Shown here in pieces: positions 17,850 through 26,597 of a DNA stretch of 40,549 bases (positions are counted from its first letter, which is position 1; each line of letters starts with the position of its first letter). The notes under the pieces were generated by a model. The model made no database searches. It saw only the letters and a list, made by a program, of their open reading frames with translations, and was not told where the DNA came from. Origin of the DNA: an uncultured beta proteobacterium (GTDB lineage: Bacteria > Pseudomonadota > Gammaproteobacteria > Burkholderiales > Burkholderiaceae_C). Position numbers and translations under genes: made by a program. The DNA is taken from NCBI GenBank assembly GCA_903845345.1, contig CAIMXF010000559.1:1-40549 (forward strand), in the 5' to 3' direction.

Positions 17850-18161
17850 TCGGTGCCAAGCATACGGGACCGGTTCTGCTCGACAGCGCCGTCGGCCGAA
17901 CTTCGTGCGCCGCGGCGAGTCTGCCGAATAAGCAGATTCACCATTTACGTGACTTTGAGACGCCCAGGACTGTCCTCGTCGCGACCTCTGCCGCACAATT
18001 GGCCGGGTTTCGGCTCATCGCCAGGCGGCGTCGGCCGATATAGCCTGGGCATCGTCGCCCCGATCCGGGGCACGAACTCCGAGCCTGCTCCATGGGAGTC
18101 AGGCGCTGGAATTGCCCGCGTGCAACCTGGCGCGGGCCAGGGCTTTTTCTTGAGGTGACGG
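17850..18161 (+). promoter_or_regulatory. Structured leader of the GGDEF gene (312 bp without a gene)
   Basis: No coding frame is visible. The right half is rich in inverted repeats read on the plus strand. CCAGGC pairs with GCCTGG (about 18021-18048). CCCCG-atc-CGGGG is at 18058-18070. GCCTG-CTCC-atg-GGAG-t-CAGGC is at 18083-18104. GCCCGCG (18114-18120) can pair with CGCGGGC (18131-18137), which competes with the terminator hairpin at 18126-18141. This is the arrangement of a leader with alternative structures. The left end must also hold the promoter of the minus-strand ATPase gene. I saw no match to the c-di-GMP riboswitch cores I know. Confidence 0.4.
18126..18148 (+). terminator. Terminator-like hairpin touching the GGDEF gene RBS
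   Basis: CCTGGC (18126-18131), loop GCGG, GCCAGG (18136-18141), then GC and five T residues (18144-18148). The ribosome binding site GAGG (18152-18155) and the GTG start (18162) follow at once. No plus-strand gene lies closer upstream than 16966, so the hairpin sits in the leader of the GGDEF gene and could act as an attenuator or sequester the start region. The 6-bp stem and short T-run make it a modest terminator. Confidence 0.5.
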
Positions 18162-18959
18162 GTGACGGCTGAAATCGATTCCTCGACGTTGAGCGGGCTC
18201 GTGAAGGTGCTCGAGCGGCGCAGCACGCGGTTCTGGGCCGGCACGGCGATCGTGGTCGCCTTGGCCGGCATTGCCGCGGCCACGGGTCTGGGCATGCTCG
18301 TCGGCGGCCACGGCGGCCTGATCGCGCTGAGCGTCGCGGTGTTCTTCGCGCTCGCGGCCCTGGTGCTGGCCGGCGTCGTGATCCGCCTGGCCCGCGTCGT
18401 GGCCGACACGCGCGCCCGCCAGGCGCTGCATGCCGTCGACGACGACCTCACCGGACTGTCCAACCGCCGCCACTTCCTGGAACTGGTCGAACGCGAGTTC
18501 GCCCGCTGCCGGCGCTACGGCGACGATGGCGCGCTGCTGCTGATCGATGCCGACCACCTGCGCCGCATCAACGAGCACCTGGGCCAGCTGTGCGGCGACG
18601 CGCTGCTGCTGGAAGTCACCAGGCGCGTCGGCACCACGCTGCGCCAGCCCGACCTGCTGGCCCGCTTCGGCGGCGCCGAGCTGGCCGTGTTCCTGCCCAA
18701 CACCGACCCGCTGGGCGCACTCGACGCCGCCGAACGCATCCGCCAGCAGGTCGCCTCGGCACCTTACACCTGGCAGCAGACCCACGTCGTGGCCACCGTC
18801 AGCATCGGCGTCTCCACCGTCCACCAGGGCCAGCTGAGCGTCGACACGATGGTGCACGAGGCCGAGCAGGCGCTCGAGGCCGCCAAGGAGGCCGGCCGCA
18901 ACTGCGTGCGCACCGGGCCGATCAAGCCGCGCAAGAACGGGGAGCGCGTGTCGACCTGA
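18162..18959 (+). CDS. Membrane GGDEF protein with degenerate active site, intact I-site
   Basis: The start is GTG at 18162, six bases after GAGG; an in-frame stop at 18156 rules out anything longer. The 265-aa product has two membrane helices (about residues 25-47 and 52-76) and one GGDEF domain from residue 94 (DDLTGLSNRRHFLELVEREF). The signature motif is GGAEL (170-174) instead of GG(D/E)EF: Ala172 replaces the acidic metal ligand. The nucleotide-binding helix is also altered (INEHLGQLCGD instead of the usual IND..GH..GD). The inhibitory site RQPD (161-164) sits five residues before the motif, as in active cyclases. Synthesis of c-di-GMP is unlikely; a c-di-GMP receptor role is plausible. 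No EAL or receiver domain is present. Confidence 0.88.
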   Translation: MTAEIDSSTLSGLVKVLERRSTRFWAGTAIVVALAGIAAATGLGMLVGGHGGLIALSVAVFFALAALVLAGVVIRLARVVADTRARQALHAVDDDLTGLSNRRHFLELVEREFARCRRYGDDGALLLIDADHLRRINEHLGQLCGDALLLEVTRRVGTTLRQPDLLARFGGAELAVFLPNTDPLGALDAAERIRQQVASAPYTWQQTHVVATVSIGVSTVHQGQLSVDTMVHEAEQALEAAKEAGRNCVRTGPIKPRKNGERVST

Positions 18960-19065
18960 GGCCGTTCGCGCATCCGCAGCAAACAGGCGGGACTCGCCAG
19001 AGGCCCCTGGTCGCGGAGGCCCGCTTCCCGCGGCCGCTCGAAGCGTGCTGCGCCTACAATTTCGA

Positions 19066-19653
19066 ATGGATAGCAGACTCACGCAGCAGCTGGCGTTCCT
19101 CGATGAAATCGAACGGCTGAAGGTCGTCTACCGTCGCAACAGGACGCTGGATCGAAGTCGACAGGAGAACAGTGCCGAACACTCATGGCACGTCGCGATG
19201 TTTGCGCTGGTTCTTGCCGAACACGGGTCTGCGCCGGATCTCGACCTGTTCAAGGTGATCAGGATGTTGCTCATCCACGACCTGGTCGAAGTCCATGCCG
19301 GCGACACCTGGATCTACGATGGCGCCGCCGTGTCTGGACAGGCTCGGACGGAAGAGGCGGCCGCGGCGAAGCTGTTCGGAATGCTCCCCGCCGACCAGGC
19401 GACCGAGTTCATGAGCCTGTGGCTCGAGTTCGAACAGCGAGAAAGCGCCGAAGCGAAGTTCGCGGCCTCGCTCGACTCGCTCCAGCCGCTCTCGAATCAC
19501 CTGCTGTCCGGCGATCCGCACGACGAGGGGCCCAGGCCCGGTGCCTTGGAAGTCATGGACAAGAAACGGCATATCGCTGCCAGCTCCGAAAAATTGTGGG
19601 AGGCAGCTCAGGAGTTGATTCGCGAAAGCGCAGTCCGCGGTCTCTACCGATGA
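19066..19653 (+). CDS. HD-domain phosphohydrolase (YfbR/HDDC2-like)
   Basis: The 195-aa protein starts at ATG 19066; a GTG seven codons upstream (19045) is possible but adds no family-like sequence. It matches the HD-domain 5'-deoxynucleotidase family: residues 7-20 QQLAFLDEIERLKV, the metal-binding ENSAEHSWHVAMF (His39, His42), then the HD pair His71-Asp72 with Glu75 in LLIHDLVEVHAGD. Family members remove phosphate from deoxynucleoside monophosphates using a divalent metal. The stop overlaps the ATG of the next gene by four bases (19650-19653). There is no Shine-Dalgarno site; a TACAAT element at 19055-19060 suggests a leaderless start. Confidence 0.87.
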   Translation: MDSRLTQQLAFLDEIERLKVVYRRNRTLDRSRQENSAEHSWHVAMFALVLAEHGSAPDLDLFKVIRMLLIHDLVEVHAGDTWIYDGAAVSGQARTEEAAAAKLFGMLPADQATEFMSLWLEFEQRESAEAKFAASLDSLQPLSNHLLSGDPHDEGPRPGALEVMDKKRHIAASSEKLWEAAQELIRESAVRGLYR

Positions 19654-20930
19654 CCCTGCGCCGAGCGACAATCGGCCAGACTCCAGGAGCCTCCTTGCCA
19701 TTCGCGAATCTTGACCTCGAGCGCATCCGGGCTGAGTTCCCGGCGCTCGCCTGCGACACCGTGTTCCTCGACAATGCGGGGGGCTCGCAAGTGCTTGGCC
19801 GCGTCGCGGACAGGATCCACCACTATCTGCTGCACGACAACGTGCAACTCGGGGCGAATTACCTCGCTTCCCGCAACGCTGGCGATCGTGTGCTGGCCGC
19901 GCGCCGCTCGATCGCGGAACTCGTCAACGCCGTCGACGACGATGAAATCGTGATGGGACCCTCCACCACGGCACTGATCGGCACCCTGGTCGAGGCACTG
20001 CGTCCGGGATTGCGCGCGGGCGACGAGGTGGTCGTGACCGAGTCCGACCACGAGGCCAACATCGGTGCCTGGGCGCGGCTCGCCGAGGTGGGCGTCGTCG
20101 TCCGAATCTGGCGTGTCGATGTCGCGCGCCTGGGCCTGGCAGTCGAAGATCTCGACGCGCTGATCGGGCCACGCACCAAGTGGATCGCGATGACGCAGGC
20201 GTCGAACATCCTCGGCTCGGTCAATCCGGTGGCCGAAGTCGCGCGTCGTGCCCATGCCGTCGGGGCACGACTGTGCGTCGACGCGGTGGCCTATGCGCCG
20301 CACCGGCTCGTGGACGTGCAGGCCTGCGGGGCCGATGCGGTCGTGTTCAGTTTCTACAAGGTGTTCGGCCCCCACTATGCGGTCTTGTGGGCCAGGCGCG
20401 ACTTGCTGCTGTCCCTGCCCAGCCTCAACCATTTCTTCATCGGCCAGGACGTCCTGCCCTACAAGCTTCAGTTGGGCAATGTGAACTACGAGCTCTCGTA
20501 CGGATGCGCAGGCATCGCCGACTATCTGCGCGACGTCGGAACCGAGCTCGGCGCCGTGGGGGACAACCGTTCCCGCATGCAGGCGGCGTTCGACGCCTTC
20601 GCGCGCCATGAAGACGATCTTGCAGAACAGGTGCTCGGCTGGCTGCGCGACCGACGAGGCGTCCGGATCATCGGCCTGCCTTCGGTGACGACGGGCGAGC
20701 GCGTCCCGACGATCAGTTTTGTCGTCGAGGGCGTCATGTCGGAAGCCATCGTCGGCCGCGTCGACGCCCATGGCATCGGCATCCGCTTCGGCGATTTCTA
20801 CGCCAGGCGCCTGATGGAAGCGCTCGGGCTGCAGCAGCACGGCGGCGTCGTGCGAATATCGATCGCGCACTACAACACAGCGGATGAAATCCGCCGGCTG
20901 TTGATCGCGTTGGACGCCGCGATCCCCTGA
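19650..20930 (+). CDS. Cysteine-desulfurase-like PLP-dependent enzyme
   Basis: The ATG at 19650 overlaps the TGA of the HD gene, and upstream frame extension is only overlap. The 426-aa protein is a fold-type I aminotransferase class V member. FLDNAGGSQVL is near the N-terminus (about residue 39), then GPSTTALIGTLV, TESDHEANIGAW and WIAMTQASNILG. The PLP lysine is Lys237 in FSFYKVFGPH. The C-terminal region has GIRFGDFYARRLMEALGL, the form seen in the 'cysteine desulfurase-like' subgroup rather than the Cys loop of IscS or SufS. The true reaction is therefore uncertain; it may be a lyase or desulfurase on a related substrate. Coupling to the HD phosphohydrolase suggests a joint role. Confidence 0.88.
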   Translation: MTLRRATIGQTPGASLPFANLDLERIRAEFPALACDTVFLDNAGGSQVLGRVADRIHHYLLHDNVQLGANYLASRNAGDRVLAARRSIAELVNAVDDDEIVMGPSTTALIGTLVEALRPGLRAGDEVVVTESDHEANIGAWARLAEVGVVVRIWRVDVARLGLAVEDLDALIGPRTKWIAMTQASNILGSVNPVAEVARRAHAVGARLCVDAVAYAPHRLVDVQACGADAVVFSFYKVFGPHYAVLWARRDLLLSLPSLNHFFIGQDVLPYKLQLGNVNYELSYGCAGIADYLRDVGTELGAVGDNRSRMQAAFDAFARHEDDLAEQVLGWLRDRRGVRIIGLPSVTTGERVPTISFVVEGVMSEAIVGRVDAHGIGIRFGDFYARRLMEALGLQQHGGVVRISIAHYNTADEIRRLLIALDAAIP

Positions 20931-21107
20931 GCCTGCGACATCCGGCGCAGGCCACGGGCGGCCGGCGCGTCTGACGGCCTGGCGGTGCCGCGAACCGCGG
21001 CCGGGGTGGTCTTCTGGTCGGGCTTGCGCCCGCGCGGTCGGGACGATCCGCGCTACTCGCTAACATCGGGTCGCCGGCACACGTCGTGGCGGGGACGGAA
21101 CTCATCG

Positions 21108-23300
21108 ATGAAGCCTTTCGCACCTTTGCTCCTTTCTGCGGCTCTCGCGCTTGCCACCTCTGCCGCCGTGGGCGCCGACGGATCGCTCCCCGCTCCCGCG
21201 GCCACCGTGCCGCCCGCGCCCGTCGCGCGGGTCGAACCCGTCAGCGACACCTATTTCGGCGAGACGCTGGTCGATCGCTATCGCTGGATGGAGAACGCCA
21301 AGGATCCGGACTGGCTGCCCTACATGACGGGCCAGGGCGCACACGCCCGTGCGGTGCTGGAGGCGCTGCCCGGCCGTGCCGCGCTGCTGGCGCGCATCCA
21401 GAAACTGAGCGGCGATTCCACCGCGACCAGCGAATTCAGGCGCGTGGGTCACCGCCTGTTCTACGAGCAGCGGCCGGTGGGCGCCAACAACTTCAAGCTC
21501 TTCGTGCGCGAGGGTGATCCGAGCCGCGGGCACGACCGCCTGCTGGTCGATCCGACGACGCTCGATACCCCGGGCCATCACGTCTCGCTCGACTGGTGGG
21601 CAGCGTCGCCGGACGGCCGCATGCTGGTCTTCGGGCTCTCCAGCGACGGCAGCGAAGACTCCACGCTGCATGTGCTGGACGTCGACACCGGCGTGCAATT
21701 GCCCGAGCACATCGCCAACACGGAAGACGCCAGTCCGAGCTGGCTGCCCGACGCCTCCGGCTTCTTCTACAACCAGCTCACGGGTGCCGTGGGCACGCCC
21801 GATCGCTACCTCGATTCGAAGCTGCGCTTCCATCGCCTGGGCACCGATCCGGCGGCCGATCCGGTGCTGATGGCGCGCGGGCTGGATCCCGCGGTGGCCT
21901 ATGACCGGATCCAGATGCCCAGCATCGTCGTGCCGCGCGGCAGCGACCGCGCGGTGCTCGTGCTGTCCGACGTGCGCACCGAACGGCGGCTGTTCGTGGC
22001 GCCGCTGGCCGACGCCGTCGCCGCCAAGGCGCACTGGCAGCCCGTGGCCGACTTCTCCGACGAGGTCACCGACTTCGTGGTGGCCGGCGATGCGTTCTAC
22101 CTGCTGTCGGCCAGGGGGCATCCGCGTGGACGAGTCCTGCTCACGTCGGCGAGCAAGCCCGACATCGCGACGGCGCGCGAACTCGTGGCGGAGTCCAACA
22201 TCGTGCTGGAGGAGATGATCCAGGCCAAGGACGGCCTGTACCTGCGCGGGATGGATGGCGGCCTGGGAAGGCTGCAGCGCGTGGACGCACGCGCCAGCCC
22301 GGCCCGCGTGCATACCGTACCGCTGCCCTACGACGGCACGCTCCGGCAAGTGGAAGGCGATCCTGGGCAGCCGGGCGTCCTCGTGCAGATGACCGGCTGG
22401 CTCAAGCCGCCCACCGTCCTCGCGTTCGATGCCCAGGGACGGGCGCACGACACGGGCCTCACTCCGAAGCCCGCGATCGATACCCGTCCCTACACGAGCG
22501 AACGCCGCTTCGCGACCGCCAGGGACGGCACGCGCATCCCCTACGACCTCATCTATCGCAAGGGCCTGAAGCGCGACGGGAGAGCCCCCGCCTTCATCTC
22601 GGCCTACGGCAGCTACGGCTTGGCCGCCTACACCCCTGCGTTCAACGCCCGCACGCTGGCGCTGGTGGACCAGGGCGCCATCGTCGGCTATGCGGACGTG
22701 CGCGGTGGCGGCGAATACGGGCGCCAATGGCATCGCGCCGGACAACTGGAGAACAAGCCCAACACCTGGCGCGACCTGATCGCCGTGAGCGAGGACCTGA
22801 TCGCCCAGGGCTACACCGCGCCAGCGCACCTGGCCATCGGCGGGCGCTCGGCAGGCGGCATCACGATGGGCCGCGCGCTCACGGAACGCCCCGACCTGTT
22901 CGCCGCCGTGGTGTCGGGCGTCGGCTGGCACGACCCGCTGCGCTACGTGGTCGAACAGGACGGCTACGGCGAGGAGCCCGAGTGGGGCGCCATCAGCGAC
23001 CCGGCCGGCTACCGGGCGCTCAAGGCCATCGACAGCTACCAGGCCGTCGTCGATGGCACCAGGTACCCGGCGGTCCTGCTCACCACGGGGCTGTCCGATC
23101 CCCGCGTCGCGCCGTTCCACGTCGCCAAGATGGCCGCTCGTCTGCAGGCGGCCACCAGCAGCGGCAAACCCATCCTGATGCGCGTCGATGTCGACGCCGG
23201 CCACGGCATCGGCTCGACCCGCGCCCAGGCCGACGCCGAGGCTGCCGACACCTATGCCTTCATCCTTTGGCAGACGCGCGCCGCGGCGGCCGTGCGTTGA
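21108..23300 (+). CDS. Exported prolyl oligopeptidase family serine peptidase (intact triad)
   Basis: The start is ATG 21108, after a GGGGACGGAA purine-rich site; it opens a Sec signal peptide MKPFAPLLLSAALALATSA. An in-frame extension to 20985 has no signal-like sequence. The 730-aa product has the S9A pattern: propeller entry YFGETLVDRYRWMENAKDPD, a seven-bladed propeller, then the hydrolase domain with PAFISAYGSYG and ADVRGGGEYGRQWH. The catalytic residues are Ser581 (GGRSAGG), Asp664 (LSDPRV) and His699 (AGHGIG). It cleaves short peptides after proline, or after basic residues if of oligopeptidase B type, in the periplasm. It is transcribed alone, 177 bp after the PLP-enzyme gene. Confidence 0.93.
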   Translation: MKPFAPLLLSAALALATSAAVGADGSLPAPAATVPPAPVARVEPVSDTYFGETLVDRYRWMENAKDPDWLPYMTGQGAHARAVLEALPGRAALLARIQKLSGDSTATSEFRRVGHRLFYEQRPVGANNFKLFVREGDPSRGHDRLLVDPTTLDTPGHHVSLDWWAASPDGRMLVFGLSSDGSEDSTLHVLDVDTGVQLPEHIANTEDASPSWLPDASGFFYNQLTGAVGTPDRYLDSKLRFHRLGTDPAADPVLMARGLDPAVAYDRIQMPSIVVPRGSDRAVLVLSDVRTERRLFVAPLADAVAAKAHWQPVADFSDEVTDFVVAGDAFYLLSARGHPRGRVLLTSASKPDIATARELVAESNIVLEEMIQAKDGLYLRGMDGGLGRLQRVDARASPARVHTVPLPYDGTLRQVEGDPGQPGVLVQMTGWLKPPTVLAFDAQGRAHDTGLTPKPAIDTRPYTSERRFATARDGTRIPYDLIYRKGLKRDGRAPAFISAYGSYGLAAYTPAFNARTLALVDQGAIVGYADVRGGGEYGRQWHRAGQLENKPNTWRDLIAVSEDLIAQGYTAPAHLAIGGRSAGGITMGRALTERPDLFAAVVSGVGWHDPLRYVVEQDGYGEEPEWGAISDPAGYRALKAIDSYQAVVDGTRYPAVLLTTGLSDPRVAPFHVAKMAARLQAATSSGKPILMRVDVDAGHGIGSTRAQADAEAADTYAFILWQTRAAAAVR

Positions 23301-23587
23301 ACATGCGTCTGCGGCCTTGACGCCGGGCTCGTTCGTCGGGCCGCAAGCCTTTCCAAACGCCGGGTGCGTGGCGGCGACCGCCATTCAACGGACGCCGCCG
23401 GCCGAGACGGGGCCCTTGCGAAGGGCTGCTTTGCGACACCTGCGTTGCCATCCAGACGATGCGGTAGAACTTCACGTCGAAGGGCAGCGCGGCGCTGTCG
23501 ACGAGCGATCGGCCGGCACCGCGCGCGCAGGACGTGATCGCAAGAGCGGTCATGGCGACACCCGAAACGGCGGCCGAGCCTCGCAGT

Positions 23588-25558
23588 TCAATCGCCGGCG
23601 GCCACGAATCCCGCGCCTGCATGCGACAAGTCGCAAAACGGCTTGTTGCGAGACTGTCCGCATCGGCACAGCCTGGCCTCGGTCACGCGGGCGACGGTGC
23701 GGCCCGTTCCGGCACAGATCTCCAGGTTGCCACGAACCAGCAGCGGCCCATCGAGCAGGGGCGTGACTTCGAGCGTTCCGTCGCGCGTGCCGAGGGGGTC
23801 GACGTTCCCGGTCGGTGGTTCGCCGCTCGCCTTGAATTCGGCCGCGACATGGCTGCCGTCGCACCAGGGCTTGCGGCTCGACTGGCCGCAGCGGCAGAGT
23901 GTCGCGCGCAGGCCGTCTGCGGCGTGGGCGACCGTCAGGGGCGCGTGAAACGCGTACGGACCGTTCTCGCGGAGACGCAACGTGTTGACCGGCGGCGGGG
24001 GCTCGGCGCCTTGGCCATCGAGGCGGTCGTAGCGGATCGCGCCCGAGGGGCAGTTGTGCGCGACGGCCACCAGCGCCGCCACGTCCAGGGCATCTGGCAG
24101 GATCCAGTCGCCCGGCGTGTTGGCCTTGAAGACCATCGGTGCCTCCAGCACGCAGTGACGCGAGTGGATGCAGCGTCGACCTTCGAAATGGATCACGATG
24201 TCCTTGCCGGCCACCGTCTCGACGGGCGATGCGGAGGCGGGCTCGGGTGTGGGCGCGGCGGCGGCGGCCGGATTCGGCGCAGGCGTCGCCTCGGAGGCGC
24301 CTTCTGCCGCCGGCCGCGCGACGCACAAGGTGTCCATGCGCTCGCGCTGCTTGGCGAGCATCGCGATCACGCCCGTCCAGGTGGATCCCGACTCGCCGTC
24401 GACGGGTACCACCGGCAGTTCGAGCGCCCGCTGTCGCAATTGGTCCAGCCGCTCCGCGACGAAATGCGCCGCGCGCTCGCGTGGCAACGCAGCAAGACTG
24501 CGCAGCGGAGTGAACGTGAGGCCGGCATGGGGATGCGACACGTCCGCATGCGCCGGGCGGGCGGCCAGGCCTTGTCCCACCGGTACCAACGCACGCATCA
24601 GGGCGAAGCTGGCACCCAGCCAGTTCGCCTTGGCAACGCGATCGGTGTCGCCGAAACCCTGCAGCAGGCAGCGCAGCGACGTCGTGTACAGCGAGTTGCC
24701 GATGTCGAGCCAGCGTGCGATCTGCGGATGGTCGACGTGCACGCGATCGGCGACCGCCTTCACCGGCGGGTTCATCACCGGGTTGGTGGCCGCAGGCCAG
24801 GCAGGCTCGAACGCAGGATCCGCGGAGCGTTCGGAGCGCAGTTCGTCAAGCACGCGCGAAAAGCGCGCGAAATGCGAGTCGGCGTTGGACGCACCCGCGC
24901 CTTCGCCCTGCGTCACGATGGTGTCGATCGCGGCCAGCGCACTGCGCAGGTCGGTGATCGGCGCGACACCCGGCAACGGCGCCAGCGCCGCGTCGACCTG
25001 CAGCCGCGGATCGCCTATGAACAGGGCGCGCTCCCCCGTCTCGTCGGCAAAGGCCTTGAGCGAGTCGGCCAGGGTCTCATAGAGTTCGCCCACCGTCTCG
25101 TAGTCGCGTGCGCCGGGGCTCAAGCGTTCGAGCGGCACGTGGCGCCGATAGGTCTTCGGGACGTCGAATCCTTGGCCGTCCTCCAGGTCGACACCGGTCG
25201 GCCGCTCGAGGTACTGGAAGTGCTCGATCGTGGCCTCGCAGAACGGGGCCAGCCGTATCACGAAGCCCGCCGGGTAGGGCCCGGATTCCACGGGCAGGGG
25301 CGGTCGCGTCATGTGGCTCGGCGCACCCAGCGCGTTGAACAGGTTGCCGACCAGGCACAGGTGCGACATCTCCTCGTACGCCACGCCGGTGATGAGTGCG
25401 CGCCACCGCTCGACGGCGGCTGCCTGGGCCGGGGTCCAGCGCGGATCCTGCCGTTTCAGGCTGAATGCCGCGTACAGATAGCAGCACATCAGGTGATGCT
25501 CGATCTCGGCGGCCTCGATCAGCCAGTAGATCAACTGCTCGCGCGAGGGCTTGGACAT
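23588..25558 (-). CDS. Ferritin-like / Fer4_19 / double CDGSH fusion protein
   Basis: The start is ATG 25558 after an AAGGA site; the frame continues upstream without family-like sequence. The 656-aa product joins four parts. Residues 5-250 are a ferritin-like domain of the VioB type (EAAEIEHHLMCCYLY; YEEMSHLCLVGNLFNALG, with Glu62, Glu63 and His66). A Pro/Ala-rich linker lies near residues 420-445. A small iron-sulfur domain (Fer4_19 type) has Cys463, Cys469 and Cys503. Two CDGSH motifs follow: CRCGQSSRKPWCDGSH (555-570) and CRCGQSRNKPFCDLSH (631-646), the latter with Leu for Gly. A redox or iron-handling function is likely; the substrate is unknown. It has no signal peptide. Confidence 0.87.
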   Translation of the reverse strand: MSKPSREQLIYWLIEAAEIEHHLMCCYLYAAFSLKRQDPRWTPAQAAAVERWRALITGVAYEEMSHLCLVGNLFNALGAPSHMTRPPLPVESGPYPAGFVIRLAPFCEATIEHFQYLERPTGVDLEDGQGFDVPKTYRRHVPLERLSPGARDYETVGELYETLADSLKAFADETGERALFIGDPRLQVDAALAPLPGVAPITDLRSALAAIDTIVTQGEGAGASNADSHFARFSRVLDELRSERSADPAFEPAWPAATNPVMNPPVKAVADRVHVDHPQIARWLDIGNSLYTTSLRCLLQGFGDTDRVAKANWLGASFALMRALVPVGQGLAARPAHADVSHPHAGLTFTPLRSLAALPRERAAHFVAERLDQLRQRALELPVVPVDGESGSTWTGVIAMLAKQRERMDTLCVARPAAEGASEATPAPNPAAAAAPTPEPASASPVETVAGKDIVIHFEGRRCIHSRHCVLEAPMVFKANTPGDWILPDALDVAALVAVAHNCPSGAIRYDRLDGQGAEPPPPVNTLRLRENGPYAFHAPLTVAHAADGLRATLCRCGQSSRKPWCDGSHVAAEFKASGEPPTGNVDPLGTRDGTLEVTPLLDGPLLVRGNLEICAGTGRTVARVTEARLCRCGQSRNKPFCDLSHAGAGFVAAGD

Positions 25559-25934
25559 GGGGGGATCCTTCCATAGGTCGAGGTCGGCTTGACGCTTGGC
25601 GCGCGTTCGACCGTGCGTGGCCATTTTGCTTCGGATACGTCGATCCGCAGCGGCACCCGGTTCAACGATCCGTCCCCTGCCCAAGCGCAGGATCAGTTCG
25701 GCAAGCCATCGCGAGCCCGCATCCTGTCGTCGACGCCGAACGCGCAACAGCGACAGGGTCCAGCGAGGTATCGACAATGGCGGATCGCACACCATCAGCC
25801 TGGGATCGCCGGCGAAGGAGGTGCCGGCGCCTTCGCCCGCGGTAGCGACTTGACCGGCCCGATGCCAACTCGGCCGCCATCGGCACGTGTAGCCCCTGAA
25901 CGCTGGCGGGAGTACGTGGACGACGCGTACGACG
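25559..25934. other. 376-bp interval with no recognisable gene
   Basis: This lies between the start of the ferritin-like fusion gene and the stop of the TetR gene. The fusion gene's frame stays open across much of it (to 25795), but the extra residues are Arg-rich and unlike any domain. Nothing else with a ribosome binding site is visible. The promoter of the fusion gene should lie near 25570-25650. Confidence 0.5.
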
Positions 25935-26585
25935 CTATCGGCGACTCAACGACCCCACCCAGAGGGCGCAGACGGCTTGCCGGAGCTCCGAAGTGAAATC
26001 CCGATCGAAGACGCTGAGCGGGGCGCGGCGCAGATGCGAACGGAGTTCCACTGGAAAGTCGAGCGTCTGCCAAAGCCCGAGCGTCAGGCTCCAGGTGCGC
26101 AACAGCAAGTCGATCCCCTTGGCCCGGTCGACGCCCAGCCTGCTTTGCGACAGTGCGCTTGCCGCCATGTCGAGTCCCCTTGCGAGCCCGTCCTTGAACG
26201 CCAGCATCGCCGGCACCGGGAGGTTCTTTTCGAGGACGGCGTTCGTCATTCCTGCCAGCGGCAGCAGATGCGGGTTGGCCGCCACGGCTTGCGCATACAG
26301 GGTCGAGAATTGTTCGGCCGCCGCGCCGGCTTGCCTCGGCAACGCCCCGAGGGCCGGCACCACCACCCCAAGAAGGGATGTGAAGCTGTCCTCGAGAAGC
26401 GCGATGAAGATTTCTTCCTTGCTGGCGAAAGACAGGTAGACCGACCCCTTGGCGACACCGGCGGCCTCCGCGATGGCGGCGACGGAGGGAAGCTCCCGGG
26501 ACGCATCGAACAGCTCGCGGGCGGCAGCGAGCAACTGCGCTCGACGCAGCGAACGCTCTTCGTCGTTGAGGTGGGGACGTGCCAA
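25935..26585 (-). CDS. TetR family transcriptional regulator
   Basis: The 216-aa protein starts at a TTG (26585), 12 bp after the SDR stop codon; no ATG or GTG fits better. The N-terminal helix-turn-helix is typical: RRAQLLAAARELFDASRELP, then VAAIAEAAGVAKGSVYLSFASKEEIFIALLE (residues about 14-66). The C-terminal ligand-binding half is helical and has no assigned ligand. It is the second gene of an SDR-TetR operon whose promoter contains two TGACC-N3-GGTCA palindromes, the usual architecture for an autoregulated repressor that leaves DNA when a small molecule binds. The regulator class is certain; the operator match is inferred. Confidence 0.93.
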   Translation of the reverse strand: MARPHLNDEERSLRRAQLLAAARELFDASRELPSVAAIAEAAGVAKGSVYLSFASKEEIFIALLEDSFTSLLGVVVPALGALPRQAGAAAEQFSTLYAQAVAANPHLLPLAGMTNAVLEKNLPVPAMLAFKDGLARGLDMAASALSQSRLGVDRAKGIDLLLRTWSLTLGLWQTLDFPVELRSHLRRAPLSVFDRDFTSELRQAVCALWVGSLSRR

Positions 26586-26597
26586 GGATTGCCGTCG

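Noticed and set aside
17850-18161. Known c-di-GMP riboswitch ahead of the GGDEF gene
   Set aside because: I could not find the conserved core sequences of either class, so I only claim a structured leader.
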